Positions 1 through 8,511 of a DNA stretch of 64,000 nucleotides are shown one piece after another; the first letter of the stretch is position 1; each line of letters starts with the position of its first letter. A program made the position numbers and the translations under genes. Source of the stretch: Salinadaptatus halalkaliphilus (GTDB taxonomy: Archaea > Halobacteriota > Halobacteria > Halobacteriales > Natrialbaceae); contig NZ_RBZW01000021.1 of the NCBI RefSeq assembly GCF_006543045.1, positions 395,172 through 459,171 of the forward strand, in the 5' to 3' direction. The notes beneath the pieces were generated by a model that saw only the letters and a list, made by a program, of their open reading frames with translations, was not told where the DNA came from and ran no database searches.

Positions 1-1
1 G

Positions 2-868
2 ATGACCGCCGTCGGTGCGATCGCTGCACTCGGATTGGCGACCGGCGAGCTCAACCTCTCGGTACTCGGCGAAATCGTCGTCTGGTGGATCGTCGCTCCG
101 ATTATCGGCTTCTGGGTAGCCGGTGTCATCGGTCGGTATTTCTATCCACAGATCAACGCCTGGATCGCCATCGATAGCACCGACACCGACGGACCGCCGA
201 TGGTTTCGGTCGATCGGTCCGGAATCGCGCCGCGGCTCCAGTTCCGTGCCGACGGCGACCGTCGAGAGGCCGTCGGTGCACTCGTGGTTATCGGGATCGG
301 CTGTCTGATGGGCTTTTCCTCGGGCACGAGCAACATCGCGAACGCGATCGCACCGATCTACGGGACCGGAGACGTCGACATGCTCCCGTTGATCCTGATC
401 GGCTCGGCGGCCGTCGCCATCGGCTGTTTTACCATCGCCCGACGCACCCTCGACACGCTGGGCAACGATATCACGAACCTGCCGTTGACAGCCGCGATCG
501 TCGTCGCCGTCATCAGCTCCGTGATCGTCATCGGGCTCTCCTGGATCGGCATCCCCGCGAGTTTCGTCGTCATCGCGACGATGAGCATTATCGGCCTGGG
601 CTGGGGACGAGCAACGCGGACGACGACGCTCTCGGAGGCCGCCCGCGGCGAGGAAACCCCCGTCTCCGTCGGCGCACTGACCGCCGAAGAGGAGGGCGAG
701 CGATCACCCAAAATCGGGGAAGAAGAGCCCGAAGACATCCCGAAGGCGTCGGATCTCTTTGATCCCTCGACGACCGCCCGCGTCATCCTCATGCAAAACA
801 TCGTCCCGATGCTGTCGACTGTCGGCGCGTTTCTGACGTTCCAATTCGTGCCGATCTTCGGCGTGTGA
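2..868 (+). CDS. Inorganic phosphate (PiT-family) permease, 5'-truncated by window edge
   Basis: C-terminal 288 residues of a PiT-family phosphate:cation symporter of the cytoplasmic membrane. The second-half signature is visible around residue 105 (GTSNIANAIAPIYG), followed by hydrophobic helices and the pattern RRTLDTLGNDIT that resembles the PiT repeat. A hydrophilic acidic loop (about residues 212-245) precedes a last helix. Family members are usually near 400 residues with a first-half GANDxAN motif, which is absent here, so the true start lies upstream of the window; the ATG at base 2 is probably internal. No neighbour upstream can be judged. Function rests on family resemblance only. 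Confidence 0.8.
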   Translation: MTAVGAIAALGLATGELNLSVLGEIVVWWIVAPIIGFWVAGVIGRYFYPQINAWIAIDSTDTDGPPMVSVDRSGIAPRLQFRADGDRREAVGALVVIGIGCLMGFSSGTSNIANAIAPIYGTGDVDMLPLILIGSAAVAIGCFTIARRTLDTLGNDITNLPLTAAIVVAVISSVIVIGLSWIGIPASFVVIATMSIIGLGWGRATRTTTLSEAARGEETPVSVGALTAEEEGERSPKIGEEEPEDIPKASDLFDPSTTARVILMQNIVPMLSTVGAFLTFQFVPIFGV

Positions 869-1205
869 CGTAGCCGGTCTCCCGGAACGATCGACCGGCA
901 CAAGATCTACCGGACAACAACCGGTCACGCGGTCACACCGAAAATGACGGACGACAACCGTGTCGGTCACGGCTGCCCGGAGAAACCGTACGACAGCCCG
1001 TCCCACGACCGTTCACCGGCTCGAGCAACGGCAAAAAATACGACCGGATTTCAAAATCGTCGTCGGCATCCACTTTTCGGCCCGCAAAGTCGACAATTAA
1101 CACAAACGATTGCCGTTCACTGCCGATCACTGGCCGTTTTTAACTCAAAAACAATTTAGGATCGAACAGCAAGCTATACCAGTGCGGGACGAGAACTTCA
1201 TCCTG
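869..1205. other. Intergenic region before ferredoxin
   Basis: 337 bases without a convincing gene. It contains a degenerate copy of the dispersed 36-base repeat (929-963). Nearer the ferredoxin start it turns AT-rich (about 1128-1160), which probably holds the ferredoxin promoter. Short open frames here have no recognisable content. Confidence 0.5.
929..963 (-). repeat. Degenerate copy of the 36-base dispersed repeat
   Basis: Reads GCGGTCACACCG then AAATGACG then AACCGTGT, matching about 26 of 35 positions of the consensus seen at 37271-37306 and 41346-41381. Single arm, no partner found. Decayed, so the assignment is tentative. Confidence 0.4.
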
Positions 1206-1595
1206 ATGCCCACGGTAGAATACCTCAACTACGAAGTAGTGGACGACAACGGCTGGGACATTTACGACGACGATGTCTTCGATCAGGCCGCCGACGAAGG
1301 CCTCGACGACGAAGACTACGGGACCCTCGAGGTCAACGAAGGCGAGTACATCCTCGAGGCCGCTGAGGCCCAGGGCTACGACTGGCCCTTCTCGTGCCGT
1401 GCTGGCGCGTGTGCAAACTGTGCTGCCATCGTCGTCGACGGCGAGATCGACATGGACATGCAGCAGATCCTCTCCGACGAAGAGGTCGAGGACAAGAACG
1501 TCCGGCTGACCTGCATCGGCTCGGCCGAGACTGACGAAGTCAAGATCGTCTACAACGCAAAGCACCTCGACTACCTGCAGAACCGCGTCATTTAA
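1206..1595 (+). CDS. Halophilic 2Fe-2S ferredoxin
   Basis: Plant-type [2Fe-2S] ferredoxin, 129 aa, the soluble electron carrier used in haloarchaea by pyruvate and 2-oxoglutarate oxidoreductases. The cluster ligands are C64, C69, C72 (CxxxxCxxC in the segment [10 protein letters not shown]) and C103 (LTCIGS). The acidic N-terminal insert (about residues 12-40) is the halophilic hallmark, and the length equals the family norm. The ATG at 1206 is chosen because it gives [11 protein letters not shown], the conserved N-terminus; an in-frame upstream start at 1110 would add residues with no ferredoxin character. It appears monocistronic. Confidence 0.95.
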   Translation: MPTVEYLNYEVVDDNGWDIYDDDVFDQAADEGLDDEDYGTLEVNEGEYILEAAEAQGYDWPFSCRAGACANCAAIVVDGEIDMDMQQILSDEEVEDKNVRLTCIGSAETDEVKIVYNAKHLDYLQNRVI

Positions 1596-1732
1596 ACGCG
1601 CGTTCCCTCTTTTATTTGGAGTTTCGAGTCGCGAGAGCCATCAGCATACATCGTCAACAGCAGTCACGAGCTGTCGATCCAGCCCGAACGGTGCCGAAAG
1701 TATAACGGTATCGCGCTTCCCAGACCCGGGAC

Positions 1733-2764
1733 GTGACGGTTGCACTCGCGACGACGCCCGATCTCCTGCGACTCCTCGTCCTCCCGGTCTTCGCCTGGGT
1801 CGCCGTCCGGGATATCAAGACGAGACGAGTCTCGAGCGAGGTCTGGATCCCGCTGGCCGTCCTCGCCGGTGTATTACTCGTCTGGGACGGCTGGCTCGCC
1901 TGGGAAGCCGGCGGGACGGTCTGGACCCACGAGTTCGTCCTGCCGGCGGCGATCAGCGTCGGCTTCGTCGTCCCAATTGCCTACCTGTTCTGGTGGTTCG
2001 GCGGCTTCGGCGGTGCCGACGCGAAGGCGTTACTGGTGCTTGCAGTACTCTTCCCGACGATCCCACAGTATACCCTCGGCGAGGTGAGCCTGCCGCTTGC
2101 GACCCCGGCAATCGGCGCATTTTCGTTTACGATCCTGGTCAACGCCGTTCTCGTCGGCGTCCTCGTCCCGGTCGCGCTCGCGATCCGTAACGGGGCTGCC
2201 GGCCGGTTCGGGGCGGTGATGTTCGTCGGCTGGCCCATCGCCTGGGATCGGGTCCCGGAGGCTCACGGCCGACTCCTCGAGACGCCAGCGGGCATCTCCC
2301 GCGGCGGCCTCGACCTCGACGCGCTGCGGATGTACCTGCGCTGGCGCGGCCTCACGCTCGCGGCCGTTCGCGACGACCCCGCCACCTACCGCGACCCCGC
2401 GACCGTCCCCGCGGAACCGAATCCGCCGACCGACGGTGCGGTCACCGCCGACCCACGCTCCGACGGCGGGTCGCCCCTCGAGGCGACCCCCGGTCCCGAC
2501 TCCCGTTCCGAGGGCGACGCTGACCGGGATTCACGACCCGACCCTGGCACGTTCGACGATCCCTGGGGTGCCGAGGCGTTTCTCGAGGATATCGATCACT
2601 CGGCCTACGGGACGACCGCCGAGGAACTACGGGACGGGCTCGACGTGCTTGCCGACGCCGAGACGGTCTGGATCTCGCCGGGGACGCCGTTTCTCGTCCC
2701 CATCTTCGTCGGGCTCGTGATCGCATTCACCTACGGTGATTTATTGTTGGGAACGCTCGTTTGA
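1733..2764 (+). CDS. Prepilin/preflagellin peptidase (A24 family, PibD/FlaK-like)
   Basis: Membrane aspartyl protease that removes class III signal peptides from pilins and archaellins. 343 aa. The two expected catalytic aspartates are visible: D27 in VAVRDIKTRR after the first helix, and D96 in the GxGD-type motif GGAD (93-96) after the third helix. Several hydrophobic segments follow, then a long Pro/Asp-rich soluble stretch (about 205-285) and a final transmembrane helix. This cytoplasmic insert and terminal helix are typical of the large halobacterial enzymes. The GTG at 1733 is the only start that keeps the first helix. No pilin gene is adjacent. Confidence 0.85.
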   Translation: MTVALATTPDLLRLLVLPVFAWVAVRDIKTRRVSSEVWIPLAVLAGVLLVWDGWLAWEAGGTVWTHEFVLPAAISVGFVVPIAYLFWWFGGFGGADAKALLVLAVLFPTIPQYTLGEVSLPLATPAIGAFSFTILVNAVLVGVLVPVALAIRNGAAGRFGAVMFVGWPIAWDRVPEAHGRLLETPAGISRGGLDLDALRMYLRWRGLTLAAVRDDPATYRDPATVPAEPNPPTDGAVTADPRSDGGSPLEATPGPDSRSEGDADRDSRPDPGTFDDPWGAEAFLEDIDHSAYGTTAEELRDGLDVLADAETVWISPGTPFLVPIFVGLVIAFTYGDLLLGTLV

Positions 2765-2817
2765 CCCGTGGCAGGTGTCGACGGATGATTTATTGACCGC
2801 CGCGGTGTGGACCGGCT

Positions 2818-2958
2818 ATGGCATACCGAACTACCATCGGCTGGTCGTTGGTCTCCTCGGGTATCGTCACGCTCATCCTCAAGGTGCTTCCGTTCGACTC
2901 GCTGTGGTGGGGACTGCTGTTGCTCGCGGTCGGCCTCGTCGTGTTATACGTCCGTTAA
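2818..2958 (+). CDS. Small membrane protein, 46 aa
   Basis: Short hydrophobic protein beginning MAYRTTIGWSL and ending VVLYVR, predicted to form two transmembrane hairpin segments (about residues 8-22 and 29-45). ATG at 2818, TAA at 2956-2958. It starts 53 bases after the prepilin peptidase stop, so it could be cotranscribed. Similar tiny two-helix proteins are common in haloarchaea, mostly without known function. Support is the intact frame, the hydrophobic pattern and a good start; no function is assigned. Confidence 0.6.
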   Translation: MAYRTTIGWSLVSSGIVTLILKVLPFDSLWWGLLLLAVGLVVLYVR

Positions 2959-3077
2959 TATCCTTTCCGCGCCGAGGTTCGGGGGTTTGCGCCAGTTCAT
3001 CCCACACCAGTACCGGCAGACAGAGATTCCACTCGAGGGGGTGTCGATAGCGAAACGCCGACCGATCGGCGAAACAG

Positions 3078-3545
3078 TTACGCGTTTTCGTCGATTTCGA
3101 GTTCGAACTGCTCGTTCTCGGAGACGGCGTTGAGGACGACGCTGGTGTTCGAGGCCTTGATGTCGGGATCGGTCAACAGCGTCTTGATCTGGTCGTTCAT
3201 TCCGTCGGTGTCTTTGAACTTACCGATGGCGATCACGTCGTAGTCGCCGGTGACCTCGTAGACGCTGATCATCTGACGGTGGTCACGCAGCGTATCCGTG
3301 ATGTCGGGGAGGGCGTTGCCCTCTACTTGTAACTGGATAACGGCAGTGACATCGTAGCCGACGGCATCGTAATCGAGCCGCGGTGTGTAGCCGTCGATAA
3401 CACCTTCCTCCTCGAGGTCCGAAAGGTGATTCGAGACGGTAGTGACGGAGACGTCGAGTTCTTCGGCGAGACTACGGAGGCTCGCGCGACCATCGCCCAG
3501 AAGTGCATTCACTAGTTTTGCATCGAGATTTTCGTACGTCATCAC
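3078..3545 (-). CDS. Lrp/AsnC-family transcriptional regulator
   Basis: Amino-acid-responsive DNA-binding protein of about 154 aa. The N-terminal winged HTH occupies about residues 5-55 ([13 protein letters not shown] then [25 protein letters not shown]). The C-terminal RAM ligand/oligomerisation domain lies at about 68-145 ([22 protein letters not shown]). Start is GTG 3545 or the directly following ATG 3542. It is divergent from glutamine synthetase across about 120 bases, a common archaeal arrangement, so it probably regulates glnA and itself. The TATA-like TAAATTT on the minus strand (near 3570-3577) fits a leaderless mRNA. Confidence 0.92.
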   Translation of the reverse strand: MMTYENLDAKLVNALLGDGRASLRSLAEELDVSVTTVSNHLSDLEEEGVIDGYTPRLDYDAVGYDVTAVIQLQVEGNALPDITDTLRDHRQMISVYEVTGDYDVIAIGKFKDTDGMNDQIKTLLTDPDIKASNTSVVLNAVSENEQFELEIDENA

Positions 3546-3668
3546 TCGAAACCAGAGAGCGGAGCCTTTAGAAATTTACGAATATGCAATTCCATCGAGA
3601 CAGGAGAAGATTTGCGTAGAGCAGTAGTGTTTTAGTAGGGGAGATGCTTGGATAGCACGACTAGAAAA

Positions 3669-5024
3669 ATGACAAGCGGAAACATCACCGCCGACGAGCA
3701 GGCGGTCGTCGACGAAATCGAAGAGAAGGATATCGACTTTCTGCGGCTCCAGTTTACGGATATTCTGGGTACCGTAAAGAACGTCTCAGTACCGGCACGA
3801 CAGGCCGAGAAAGCGTTCAAAGACGGAATCTACTTCGACGGCTCCTCGATCGAAGGCTTCGTTCGCATTCAGGAGTCGGACATGCGTCTCGTGCCCGATC
3901 CGGACACGTTCGCCGTGCTTCCCTGGAAGGCCGACGACGACGGTGCCTCCGCGCGATTGATCTGTGATGTCTACGACACCTCGACGGGCGAACCCTTCGA
4001 GGGCGACCCGCGTCGCGTCCTTCAGAACGCCCTCGACCGCGCCGAGGAGATGGGCTATACGGTCAACGCCGCACCCGAACCCGAGTTCTTCCTCTTCGAA
4101 GAGGACGAAGACGGCCGCGCAACGACGAAGACCGGCGACCACGGCGGCTACTTCGACCTCGCGCCGAAAGACCTCGCCAGCGACGTGCGCCGGGACATCA
4201 TCTACGGACTCGAGGACATGGGCTTCGAGATCGAAGCCAGCCACCACGAAGTCGCCGAGGGCCAACACGAGATCAACTTCGAGTACGACGACGCGCTGTC
4301 GACGGCCGACAACGTCGCGACCTTCCGCACCGTCGTCCGGGCCATCGCCGCCCAGCACGACCTGCATGCAACCTTCATGCCCAAGCCGATCCCGAAAATC
4401 AACGGCTCGGGGATGCACACGCACCTCTCGCTGTTTACCGAGGACGGCGAGAACGCCTTCCACGACGGCGACGACGAGTTCGACCTCTCCGAGACCGCAC
4501 ACTCGTTCCTTGCCGGTATCTTAGAGCACGCGCCAGCAATCACCGCCGTTGCGGACCCGACGGTCAACAGCTACAAGCGCCTGGTGCCGGGCTACGAGGC
4601 ACCGGTTTACGTCGCCTGGTCGGACCGCAACCGCTCGGCACTGATCCGGAAGCCGGCCGCACGCATCCCAGCGGCCTCACGCATCGAAGCGCGCTTCCCC
4701 GATCCCTCGTGTAACCCGTATCTCGCACTCGCCGCCCTTATCCAGGCGGGTCTCGACGGCATCGAGAACGACCTCGAGTGTCCCGATCCGGTTCGAGAGA
4801 ACATCTACGAGTTCGACGAGGAAAAACGCGAGGAGTACGGCATCGAGACGCTGCCGTCGAACCTCGGCGAAGCAGTCGACGCCTTAGAGGAAGACGAGGT
4901 CATCTACGACGCGCTCGGCGAACACGTCGCGCCGAAGTTCGTCGAAGCCAAGAGCCAGGAGTTCGAGGACTACCTCGTCGACGTCTCCGACTGGGAACTC
5001 GACCGCTACCTCGAGACGTTCTAA
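3669..5024 (+). CDS. glnA: Glutamine synthetase
   Basis: ATP-dependent condensation of glutamate and ammonia to glutamine; central to nitrogen assimilation in the cytosol. 451 aa from ATG 3669. The beta-grasp domain comes first ([24 protein letters not shown]). The catalytic domain carries metal- and substrate-binding segments [18 protein letters not shown] and [11 protein letters not shown], then [20 protein letters not shown]. Length fits type I archaeal enzymes. A TTG at 3648 in frame would add seven residues, but ATG 3669 fits the usual N-terminus better, with the TATA-like TTTTAGTA at 3630-3637. Divergent Lrp gene next door suggests Lrp control. Confidence 0.96.
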   Translation: MTSGNITADEQAVVDEIEEKDIDFLRLQFTDILGTVKNVSVPARQAEKAFKDGIYFDGSSIEGFVRIQESDMRLVPDPDTFAVLPWKADDDGASARLICDVYDTSTGEPFEGDPRRVLQNALDRAEEMGYTVNAAPEPEFFLFEEDEDGRATTKTGDHGGYFDLAPKDLASDVRRDIIYGLEDMGFEIEASHHEVAEGQHEINFEYDDALSTADNVATFRTVVRAIAAQHDLHATFMPKPIPKINGSGMHTHLSLFTEDGENAFHDGDDEFDLSETAHSFLAGILEHAPAITAVADPTVNSYKRLVPGYEAPVYVAWSDRNRSALIRKPAARIPAASRIEARFPDPSCNPYLALAALIQAGLDGIENDLECPDPVRENIYEFDEEKREEYGIETLPSNLGEAVDALEEDEVIYDALGEHVAPKFVEAKSQEFEDYLVDVSDWELDRYLETF

Positions 5025-5068
5025 CCGATCGAAGCGACAGCTGATTTTTTCGCAACCCCTCGAGCGAG

Positions 5069-5548
5069 TTACTCGATCGCGACCCGTGAGGACGCATCCT
5101 GCGTGGTAACTTCCGTCTCCGTTTCGACCCGGACGGTCAGGACCGGGACCGTCGAACACCGCACGACTCGTTCGGTCACGCTGCCGAGCAAGAGCCGGTC
5201 GATGCCGCCGCGACCGTGTGTCCCCATCACGATCAGGTCGCAGTTGGCCGCGTCGGCTTCGTCGACGATAGCGCGGCTCGGTGACCCCTCGAGCACTGTC
5301 GTCTCGATTGATACGTCCGGTGGAGCGAGATCCTCGACCCGTTCGACGGCCGTCTGACCGTCCGCGTGAAGCGCATCGGTGATTCCTTCCCAGGCAGTCT
5401 CCATCGGTAGCCCACCGTATCCCGCGGCGTTGACGACGTAGAGCCCCCGGACCGTCGCATCGTGGGTCTGGGCGAGTTCGAAGGCGTACTCGAGTGCGCC
5501 TTCGACCTCCGGCGAGCCGTCCGTCGGGACGAGGATGCGATCGTACAT
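5069..5548 (-). CDS. UspA-family universal stress protein
   Basis: Single-domain Usp of 159 aa, an ATP-binding cytosolic stress-response protein. Begins MYDRILVPTDGS (strand 1 and the nucleotide-binding Asp). The ATP-binding signature GTHGRGG followed by GSVTERV is at about residues 109-127, then the terminal strand VPVLTV. Convergent with glnA, which ends 45 bases away. The leader carries a perfect 7-base inverted repeat (5559-5581) and a TATA-like AACGCTTATC on the minus strand (5584-5593), so expression may be controlled there. Confidence 0.93.
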   Translation of the reverse strand: MYDRILVPTDGSPEVEGALEYAFELAQTHDATVRGLYVVNAAGYGGLPMETAWEGITDALHADGQTAVERVEDLAPPDVSIETTVLEGSPSRAIVDEADAANCDLIVMGTHGRGGIDRLLLGSVTERVVRCSTVPVLTVRVETETEVTTQDASSRVAIE

Positions 5549-5558
5549 CGTGCTATGT

Positions 5559-5581
5559 CTTCCCGTACCTCGTGCGGGAAG
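5559..5581. promoter_or_regulatory. Inverted repeat between uspA promoter and start
   Basis: CTTCCCG (5559-5565), 9-base spacer, CGGGAAG (5575-5581): a perfect 7-base palindrome lying between the TATA-like box (5584-5593) and the uspA ATG (5548). It could be an operator or a 5'-UTR hairpin. No binding protein is evident. Confidence 0.4.
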
Positions 5582-5641
5582 ATAAGCGTTATCATGAATA
5601 ATGTGTGAGGATAGGGGCGGAGCGGATGGACAGATCGGTGC

Positions 5642-6664
5642 CTACGTAGCGAAGACGACATCGGTAATGTCGTCGGCGCTTGCTCGACGAACGACGGCTC
5701 GAACTGGATCGCGCGCGCCGGCCAAGTTGTGCGAATCGCCGTCTAGCACTAACAGGCGGGCGGCCCGACCGGGTTCGATTAGCCCGTACTCGAGGTCGGC
5801 GATTTCGGCGCCGTTGATCGTCGCCATCCGCAGAATATCGGTCGCCGAAAGATCCGAGAGTTTGGCCAGAAATTCCATCTCGCGGAACATCGACGGCGAG
5901 TTTAGCATGACGTTGTCCGTCCCGAGTGCGAGCGTCGTTCGCTCGGACAGTTCAGTGTAGGGCGAAAGACCGACATTCGTGACGAGATTCGATCGCGGAC
6001 AGACGACGATCGGCACCTGACTGTCGGCGATTCGCTCTAAGTGGACCGGCTGTGGGTGGACGACGTGGACGAGAAAGTCCGGATCGAGGTCGAGCGCCGG
6101 GTTAATGTCGCTCTCGTCGACCTCACCGGCGTGAATGCCGAAGGGTTTGCCAGCCCTGCGGGTTGCCGTCCGCTCGCGATCGAACGTCGCGTCGTTCGCG
6201 CCGCTGGCGCCGAAGCCGTCGCCGGCCTCCATCGCGTCGATCGACCCCCGTGCAAACGCGAGTGCATCGATCTCGAGGTCCGAGGCCGCCGCCCGGAGCA
6301 TCTCGACGCCGGGAACGTCGCCTTCACGAAAGTCGAGACACGCAGCGGTGCCGCTCGCTTGCATATACTGCAGCGAGCGTGTCATCGCCGAGACCAGTTC
6401 TTCGTGCGACGCATCGCGAAGAAGGCGGTGTTTGAGTCCGTCCGGTGGCGCAACGAGTTCCTCGAGCGAGAGGCCGCCGCCGGCTTCCTTGGCGATCGAG
6501 TCGCCGATGTGCGTGTGTGCGTTGACGAACGCCGGCAACACGATGTCGGTGCTGTGGACCGACGCTTCTTCGATAGCGTCGATGCGGCCGTCCTCGTCGA
6601 TCACGATTCGTCCTTCTACGGGCTCGAATGCCCGCCCCCGTAGTATCGTTCCCGTCAGTTCCAT
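5642..6664 (-). CDS. Amidohydrolase-family metal-dependent hydrolase/deaminase
   Basis: 340-aa member of the amidohydrolase superfamily (chlorohydrolase / cytosine-deaminase-like subgroup). Metal-binding HxH is H50-T-H52 in NAHTHIGDS at the end of strand 1. Later ligands are a His in FGIHAGEVDE, a His in the VHPQPVHLERI region and the catalytic Asp in LALGTDNVMLNSP. Ends with the composite beta-sandwich (LIEPGRAARLLVLDGD). The substrate cannot be read from sequence; members deaminate or dechlorinate N-heterocycles or cleave amides. Divergent from the enoyl-CoA hydratase with about 110 bases between starts. Confidence 0.85.
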   Translation of the reverse strand: MELTGTILRGRAFEPVEGRIVIDEDGRIDAIEEASVHSTDIVLPAFVNAHTHIGDSIAKEAGGGLSLEELVAPPDGLKHRLLRDASHEELVSAMTRSLQYMQASGTAACLDFREGDVPGVEMLRAAASDLEIDALAFARGSIDAMEAGDGFGASGANDATFDRERTATRRAGKPFGIHAGEVDESDINPALDLDPDFLVHVVHPQPVHLERIADSQVPIVVCPRSNLVTNVGLSPYTELSERTTLALGTDNVMLNSPSMFREMEFLAKLSDLSATDILRMATINGAEIADLEYGLIEPGRAARLLVLDGDSHNLAGARDPVRAVVRRASADDITDVVFAT

Positions 6665-6774
6665 ACGAGGGTGTTCGTGGCCGCTCCCTTCAACCGTTCG
6701 GGCCCCTCGTAGACGGACGACCCGACTGCAGGCGACCCCCGGAGTATATGGTTCCCGTTCGCAATGTCTGGCCC

Positions 6775-7569
6775 ATGGTATCGTATGACTGTCTCACCTA
6801 CGCGGCCGACGACGGCGTGGCTCGCATCGCGTTAGATCGTCCAGACGCGCTCAACGCGTTGAACCCCCAGCTGCTTGACGAACTCGAGGCGGCGATCGAC
6901 CGGGCCGGTGAGGCCGACGACGTTCGAATCGTCGTCCTCCGTGGCAACGGTCGCGCCTTCTCCGCGGGCTACGACATCGGCGACGCCGAAACCGAGCGAT
7001 CGACCGACGACCGGATTCTCGAGCAGCGAACCCACCTCGAGGCGATCTTCTCGAGTCGGCTGCCGGTCATCGCGGCCGTCGACGGGCCGGCGCTTGCAGG
7101 CGGCTGTAACCTCGCGATCTGTTGTGACCTGACCTTCGCATCGGCCCGGTCGGAGTTTGGCTATCCCGACATGCACTTCGGCGAACCGCCGCCAAAGTTC
7201 GTCCTGCCGTTCGTGACGAACTCGCTGAAAGACGCACGCGAACTGCTCTATTCGGGCAAGACCATCGACGCTGAGACCGCCGCGGCGATGGGGCTCGTCA
7301 ACCGGGTCGTCCCCGAGGGCGAACTGGACGCGACCGTCGAATCGGAAGTCGACGACATCAAAAAGACGCCGAGTACGGCCGTCGCCATCACGAAGGCGAT
7401 GCTCAACGACGTCCAGGAAACGCAGGGGTTCAGCCGATACGGCCGCCTCGACGAGTTCGTCGGTACGCTCACCATGGAGTCGTCGCCGCCCGAGCGATTT
7501 CGAGAGATTCGAGACGAAGCGGGGCTCCAGGAAGCCCTCGAGTGGATGCACGAAACCGACAAACCCTGA
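6775..7569 (+). CDS. Enoyl-CoA hydratase/isomerase family protein
   Basis: Crotonase-fold protein, 264 aa, acting on acyl-CoA thioesters in fatty-acid or amino-acid degradation. The two oxyanion-hole segments are GRAFSAGYDI and GPALAGGCNLAICCDL, followed by FGYPDMHFGEPP, where one catalytic acid usually sits, and the C-terminal helical tail (EALEWMHETD). ATG 6775 is preferred: it begins MVSYDCLTYAADDG, the first crotonase strand, and a TATA-like GAGTATATGG sits about 28 bases upstream (6742-6751), fitting a leaderless mRNA. An in-frame start at 6628 would overlap the promoter. Confidence 0.88.
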   Translation: MVSYDCLTYAADDGVARIALDRPDALNALNPQLLDELEAAIDRAGEADDVRIVVLRGNGRAFSAGYDIGDAETERSTDDRILEQRTHLEAIFSSRLPVIAAVDGPALAGGCNLAICCDLTFASARSEFGYPDMHFGEPPPKFVLPFVTNSLKDARELLYSGKTIDAETAAAMGLVNRVVPEGELDATVESEVDDIKKTPSTAVAITKAMLNDVQETQGFSRYGRLDEFVGTLTMESSPPERFREIRDEAGLQEALEWMHETDKP

Positions 7570-7675
7570 TCGAGGCGGGCAGAGACGCGGGCTCCACACA
7601 AAATGAGTGTAGCGGCTCTCAAGCCAGGATTGCACGAAAGGCAATACACTTCAACGACCCACACCCAGATCGGGT

Positions 7676-8341
7676 ATGAGCGTCGTTTCGAAGTCTCCGG
7701 AGGAGACCCTCGCCTCGGTCGTCGTCGTCGACTACGGGCTAGGGAACTTGCGAAGCGTTACCCGTGGCTTAGAGCGTGCGGGTGCCGATGTCGAGATCAC
7801 CGACGATCCCGAGGCCTTCGCCGCCGCAGACGGCGTCGTCCTCCCCGGCGTCGGCGCCTTCCGCGAAGGCGTCGAAAACGCCGATCCAATCCGCGAGGAC
7901 CTCCTCGAGGTCGTCGAGCGCGGCCAACCGCTCTTTGGCATCTGTCTGGGTATGCAGATGCTGCTAACCTCGAGCGAGGAGGGCGAAACCGACGGCGACG
8001 CCGCCGTGAAAGGTCTGGACCTGGTGCCGGGAACGAACGTCCGCTTTTCGGACGGCCAGAAAGTCCCGCACATGGGCTGGAACGAACTCGAGGTCGCGCG
8101 CGAGCACCCACTCGTCGAGGGCATCGATGGCGAGTACGCCTACTTCGTTCACTCCTATTACGCGGTACCAGAGCGCGACGAGGCGGCTGTTGCCACGACC
8201 GACTACGAACGCGAGTTCCCCTCGATCGTCGCCAACGATGAGGGTACCGTCTTCGGGACCCAGTTCCACCCGGAAAAAAGCGGCGAGACGGGACTGCAAA
8301 TTCTGCGAAACTTCGTCGAAATCTGTGCTGAAGAACGATAA
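7676..8341 (+). CDS. hisH: Imidazole glycerol-phosphate synthase glutaminase subunit
   Basis: Class I glutamine amidotransferase subunit that feeds ammonia to HisF in histidine biosynthesis. 221 aa. Glutaminase triad visible: C90 in FGICLGMQML, H198 and E200 in QFHPEKSG. The HisH-specific start of the fold is DYGLGNLRSV (19-28). GVGAF and HSYYAV are also typical. An N-terminal extension of about 14 residues precedes the first strand; a later start is possible but no better candidate is seen. It is alone here, with no other his gene nearby, which is usual in haloarchaea where his genes are scattered. Confidence 0.94.
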   Translation: MSVVSKSPEETLASVVVVDYGLGNLRSVTRGLERAGADVEITDDPEAFAAADGVVLPGVGAFREGVENADPIREDLLEVVERGQPLFGICLGMQMLLTSSEEGETDGDAAVKGLDLVPGTNVRFSDGQKVPHMGWNELEVAREHPLVEGIDGEYAYFVHSYYAVPERDEAAVATTDYEREFPSIVANDEGTVFGTQFHPEKSGETGLQILRNFVEICAEER

Positions 8342-8480
8342 TTCGAGCACGGATAGCGATTCCCCACCAGAACACAGTTTTTGTGTTCTTCCCCCAGAGT
8401 AGCTAGCCATAATATATATTCTGAGTTGTATGTCATAGGATCTTAATACGTATACCTACCTAAAGTATATTCCAATCAAC

Positions 8481-8511
8481 TCTTTTATCCCAGCCTCTCC
8501 CTTCTGCGCAC
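8481..8511 (+). promoter_or_regulatory. Promoter of the MCP/RecA-like fusion gene
   Basis: TATA-like TTTTAT at 8483-8488, centred about 26 bases before the ATG at 8512, in an AT-rich intergenic segment. The spacing predicts transcription starting at or next to the start codon (leaderless). Confidence 0.5.
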
